Shown: in pieces, positions 62,412-64,000 of the stretch
Position numbering within the stretch: position 1 is the first letter of the stretch
How the letters are laid out: every line of letters starts with the position of its first letter
Assembly (NCBI RefSeq): GCF_042310355.1
Contig: NZ_JBHJMR010000013.1
Span: 18,937 to 82,936, forward strand
Direction: 5' to 3'
DNA length: 64,000 bases
Source: Wenzhouxiangella sp042310355
GTDB taxonomy: Bacteria; Pseudomonadota; Gammaproteobacteria; Xanthomonadales; Wenzhouxiangellaceae
Program-made: the position numbers and the translations under genes
The notes under the pieces: model-generated
Told to the model about the DNA's origin: nothing
Seen by the model: the letters and a program-made list of their open reading frames with translations, nothing else
The model's database searches: none

Positions 62412-62816
62412 CTAAATTCTTGTGGTAACTACCAGGCTCTCACTACCCGAGTCGGCGTCTTCTACGCGGTCCTCGTCCCAGGTAATCGAGACCTGGATTT
62501 CGCCCAGGTCGCAGTCAGTGAACCGCACCGCGAGTTCGCCGCCCGGAAGCTGAGTCGCGATGAAATTGCTCCAGCCAGCCAGCACGGGAACATCGCAGCT
62601 ATTCATGGCGGCCGATCGATTCAGCCGAACGAAATCCGCCACCTCGTAGGCGACATTCGTTGCCTGGGTCCTGTAGTAGGCGCCCTGCCCGGCCTGTAGC
62701 GAAAAACCTTGCAGGGCGGCCAGCCCGAGAAGTCCGATCGACAACACCAGAACCGCCACGAGCACTTCGATGAGACTCAAGCCTCGGGCGTTGGAAATAG
62801 GGGAAACGTTCTTCAT
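62412..62816 (-). CDS. pilV: Minor pilin PilV
   Basis: 134 residues from ATG 62816, with GGAG 8 bases upstream. The prepilin site is NARG/LSLIEVLVAVLVLSIGLLGLAALQ, Glu at position 5, with the PilV-typical LQGFSLQAGQGAYYRTQATNVAYEVADFVRLNR after the helix. The longer frame to 62912 runs into fimT and is rejected. It is 17 bases past fimT and 10 before pilW. Confidence 0.92.
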   Translation of the reverse strand: MKNVSPISNARGLSLIEVLVAVLVLSIGLLGLAALQGFSLQAGQGAYYRTQATNVAYEVADFVRLNRSAAMNSCDVPVLAGWSNFIATQLPGGELAVRFTDCDLGEIQVSITWDEDRVEDADSGSESLVVTTRI

Positions 62817-62833
62817 CGAGGCACTCCAGGAGT

Positions 62834-63364
62834 CTAGTTGCACGCCCGCCGACGAACATCGGCGCTGCCAGTCGCTGAAATCACCAGGCGCCGGTTGTTG
62901 TCGGCAGTGCAATCGGCGATCTCGATATCAAAGGTGACTGGCAATGAGATCCCTGCGTCTCTGTCCATGGTGCCGCTGCCGACGTAGCGCAGGAAGTCGG
63001 GTTCGTCACCGGTGTGCGTGGCGTCTCCATCGAAGCCGTCCCACACCTGCAGCACTGTATCCACACTGGCGCTGCTACTGCCAACCGCGTTTCCGTCAAC
63101 AAACACGATCCAGCCGTCCTCCCAACTACCGGAGCAACTGCTCGAATCATCGCTGGCGCAGATGGAAACGGGTTCGCCGCGCTTCACGGCTTCGCTGCGA
63201 GCGAGCTGGAACGCGGTCAAGAATCCGTTGACCTGGGCGGTCATGCGATTGTTCTGGATTGTCGAGCGCATATTCGGCAGCGCGACAGTCGCCAGAATGA
63301 CGAGCACCGTAACCGTGATCATCAGTTCCAGAACGGTAAATCCGCGATTGGATTGGTATTTCAC
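62834..63364 (-). CDS. fimT: GspH/FimT-family pseudopilin
   Basis: 176 residues. MKYQSNRG/FTVLELMITVTVLVILATVALPNMRS is a prepilin leader and helix with Glu5. The globular part includes FQLARSEAVKRGEPVSICAS and GSWEDGWIVFVDGN, as in FimT/FimU, which cap the pilus-tip complex; FimT of some bacteria binds DNA during transformation. It is the first gene of the fimT-pilV-pilW-pilX-pilY1-pilE unit. The region upstream (63365-63564) shows no clear promoter box. Confidence 0.9.
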   Translation of the reverse strand: MKYQSNRGFTVLELMITVTVLVILATVALPNMRSTIQNNRMTAQVNGFLTAFQLARSEAVKRGEPVSICASDDSSSCSGSWEDGWIVFVDGNAVGSSSASVDTVLQVWDGFDGDATHTGDEPDFLRYVGSGTMDRDAGISLPVTFDIEIADCTADNNRRLVISATGSADVRRRACN

Positions 63365-63493
63365 GACGCGCGCGCCCTGTTGGATTGATTCAGGCGTAGC
63401 GTAGCCCTCGCACAGGCCGAGGGACAGCGGTAGGCGACGAGCGGGGGCGGTTTCCGGATCGGCGGTCGGGAGTCAGCGTCCAGAAAGCGCAAA

Positions 63494-63522
63494 GCCACCG
63501 CGCGCCGGTGGCGGGCGGTGGC
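63494..63522 (-). terminator. Probable terminator after rpmE2
   Basis: The minus strand has a stem GCCACCGC...GCGGTGGC with an internal GC-rich loop, followed by TTTGCGCTTT. It lies about 43 bases past the rpmE2 stop. Confidence 0.55.
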
Positions 63523-63564
63523 TTCGGGACGTGCGCGGCAAGCCGAGCGGGCCCGGCCGGGGCT

Positions 63565-63816
63565 TTACTTCTTGCCCTTGCCGTAGCGCTGCTTGAAGCG
63601 GTCGACGCGACCGCCGGAGTCCATGATCTTGTGCTTGCCGGTGTAGAAGGGGTGCGACTTGCTCGAGACTTCCACCTTGACCAGCGGATACTCGTTGCCG
63701 TCTTCCCACTCGATGGTTTCCTTGGTCTGGACGGTCGAGCGGGTCTTGAAGACGAGGTCGCTGGAGAGGTCCTGGAACACCACTTCGCGGTATTCGGGAT
63801 GGATTTCGGGTTTCAT
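63565..63816 (-). CDS. rpmE2: 50S ribosomal protein bL31 type B
   Basis: 83 residues, starting MKPEIHPEYREVVFQDLSSDLVF. It is the C-minus form: the CxxC zinc ligands of the standard L31 are absent, while SSKSHPFYTGKHKIMDSGGRVDRFKQRY matches the type B family (YkgM/RpmE2). In many bacteria this form replaces zinc-bound L31 when zinc is scarce. No Zur-box-like palindrome is evident in the 63817-63900 upstream stretch, so it may be the constitutive L31 here. Confidence 0.96.
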   Translation of the reverse strand: MKPEIHPEYREVVFQDLSSDLVFKTRSTVQTKETIEWEDGNEYPLVKVEVSSKSHPFYTGKHKIMDSGGRVDRFKQRYGKGKK

Positions 63817-63921
63817 GGCTCTCGATTCCTGGGTCGATCTGGAGAAAATAGCCGGGTATTGTCGTGGATTGCGGCGATCATTGCAAGTTAGCAGCCCGGC
63901 AGTGTTAGCCCAAAGCGCTAA

Positions 63922-63957
63922 TGTCCCCTTTCCGCAAAGTTAAAGTGTCCCCTTTTT
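63922..63957 (+). repeat. Two TGTCCCCTTT direct repeats near the window end
   Basis: TGTCCCCTTT at 63922-63931 and 63946-63955, separated by CGCAAAGTTAAAG-like sequence. They could be the end of an insertion element or a promoter operator; only the window's last 100 bases are visible. Confidence 0.5.
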
Positions 63958-63978
63958 ATTCTGACAAGGAGCGGGGCC

Positions 63979-64000
63979 ATGGATCGGGAGACGATTGCCA
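63979..64000 (+). CDS. Start of an unidentified gene, truncated by the window
   Basis: ATG 63979 follows AAGGAG with 8 bases spacing, so it is a strong start. Only MDRETIA is visible. The upstream TGTCCCCTTT repeats suggest, but do not prove, an insertion-sequence transposase. Confidence 0.5.

Overview
The window comes from a high-GC gammaproteobacterium. A lineage near Xanthomonadales/Wenzhouxiangellaceae is my inference. It rests on the complete rpsU-dnaG-rpoD block, a gmk-rpoZ-spoT-recG block, a short-LID adenylate kinase, a pyrophosphate-type phosphofructokinase, GTP-type PEP carboxykinase, a minor-pilin/pilY1/pilE cluster and a type B (zinc-free) ribosomal protein L31. Almost all of the DNA is ordinary chromosomal housekeeping. 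There are no rRNA or tRNA genes, no prophage and no CRISPR array.

Layout. 0-3 kb: end of a homoserine dehydrogenase, a PAS-GGDEF diguanylate cyclase, a methyltransferase-like protein and a bactofilin. 3-7.5 kb: the macromolecular-synthesis operon rpsU-yqeY-dnaG-rpoD (minus strand), divergent from tsaD. 7.5-12 kb: tsaD and a folate group (folB, folK, a pteridine-reductase-like SDR), then midA. 12-21 kb: a GMC oxidoreductase, a LemA/M48 pair, a 1333-residue propeller histidine kinase and a methyltransferase. 21.8-27.8 kb: a TonB-dependent receptor divergent from a TPR-sulfotransferase and a Sel1-prolyl hydroxylase. 27.8-39 kb: central metabolism (pckG, PPi-PFK, adk, gltA), mpl, a DedA-family fusion and several small proteins. 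39-42.5 kb: two proteins of unknown function and a large gene-free repeat element. 42.5-51 kb: recG, ridA, a four-helix-bundle gene, spoT, rpoZ, gmk and yicC on the minus strand, with rph-rdgB leading away on the plus strand. 51-55.3 kb: hemW, an MFS transporter and two PIN-domain toxin-antitoxin pairs. 55.3-63.4 kb: type IV pilus cluster fimT-pilV-pilW-pilX-pilY1-pilE followed by an AlgZ/FimS-like kinase. The window closes with rpmE2 and the first codons of another gene that may belong to an insertion sequence.

The most unusual content is between the genes. At least ten intergenic sites carry long inverted repeats that no gene explains. Family A is AT-rich; one copy encloses a four-helix-bundle protein gene and three other sites hold empty or half copies. 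Families B and C are hairpins whose arms are built from tandem 7-8-base words. Element D is a 1.1 kb nested structure with 200-bp inverted ends, two pairs of direct repeats and three copies of a 72-bp sequence that can fold as a cloverleaf. Together they look like several families of non-coding, probably mobilised, foldback DNA.

Limits: all calls come from reading the sequence and recalled family motifs. No database search, structure prediction or statistical test was run.
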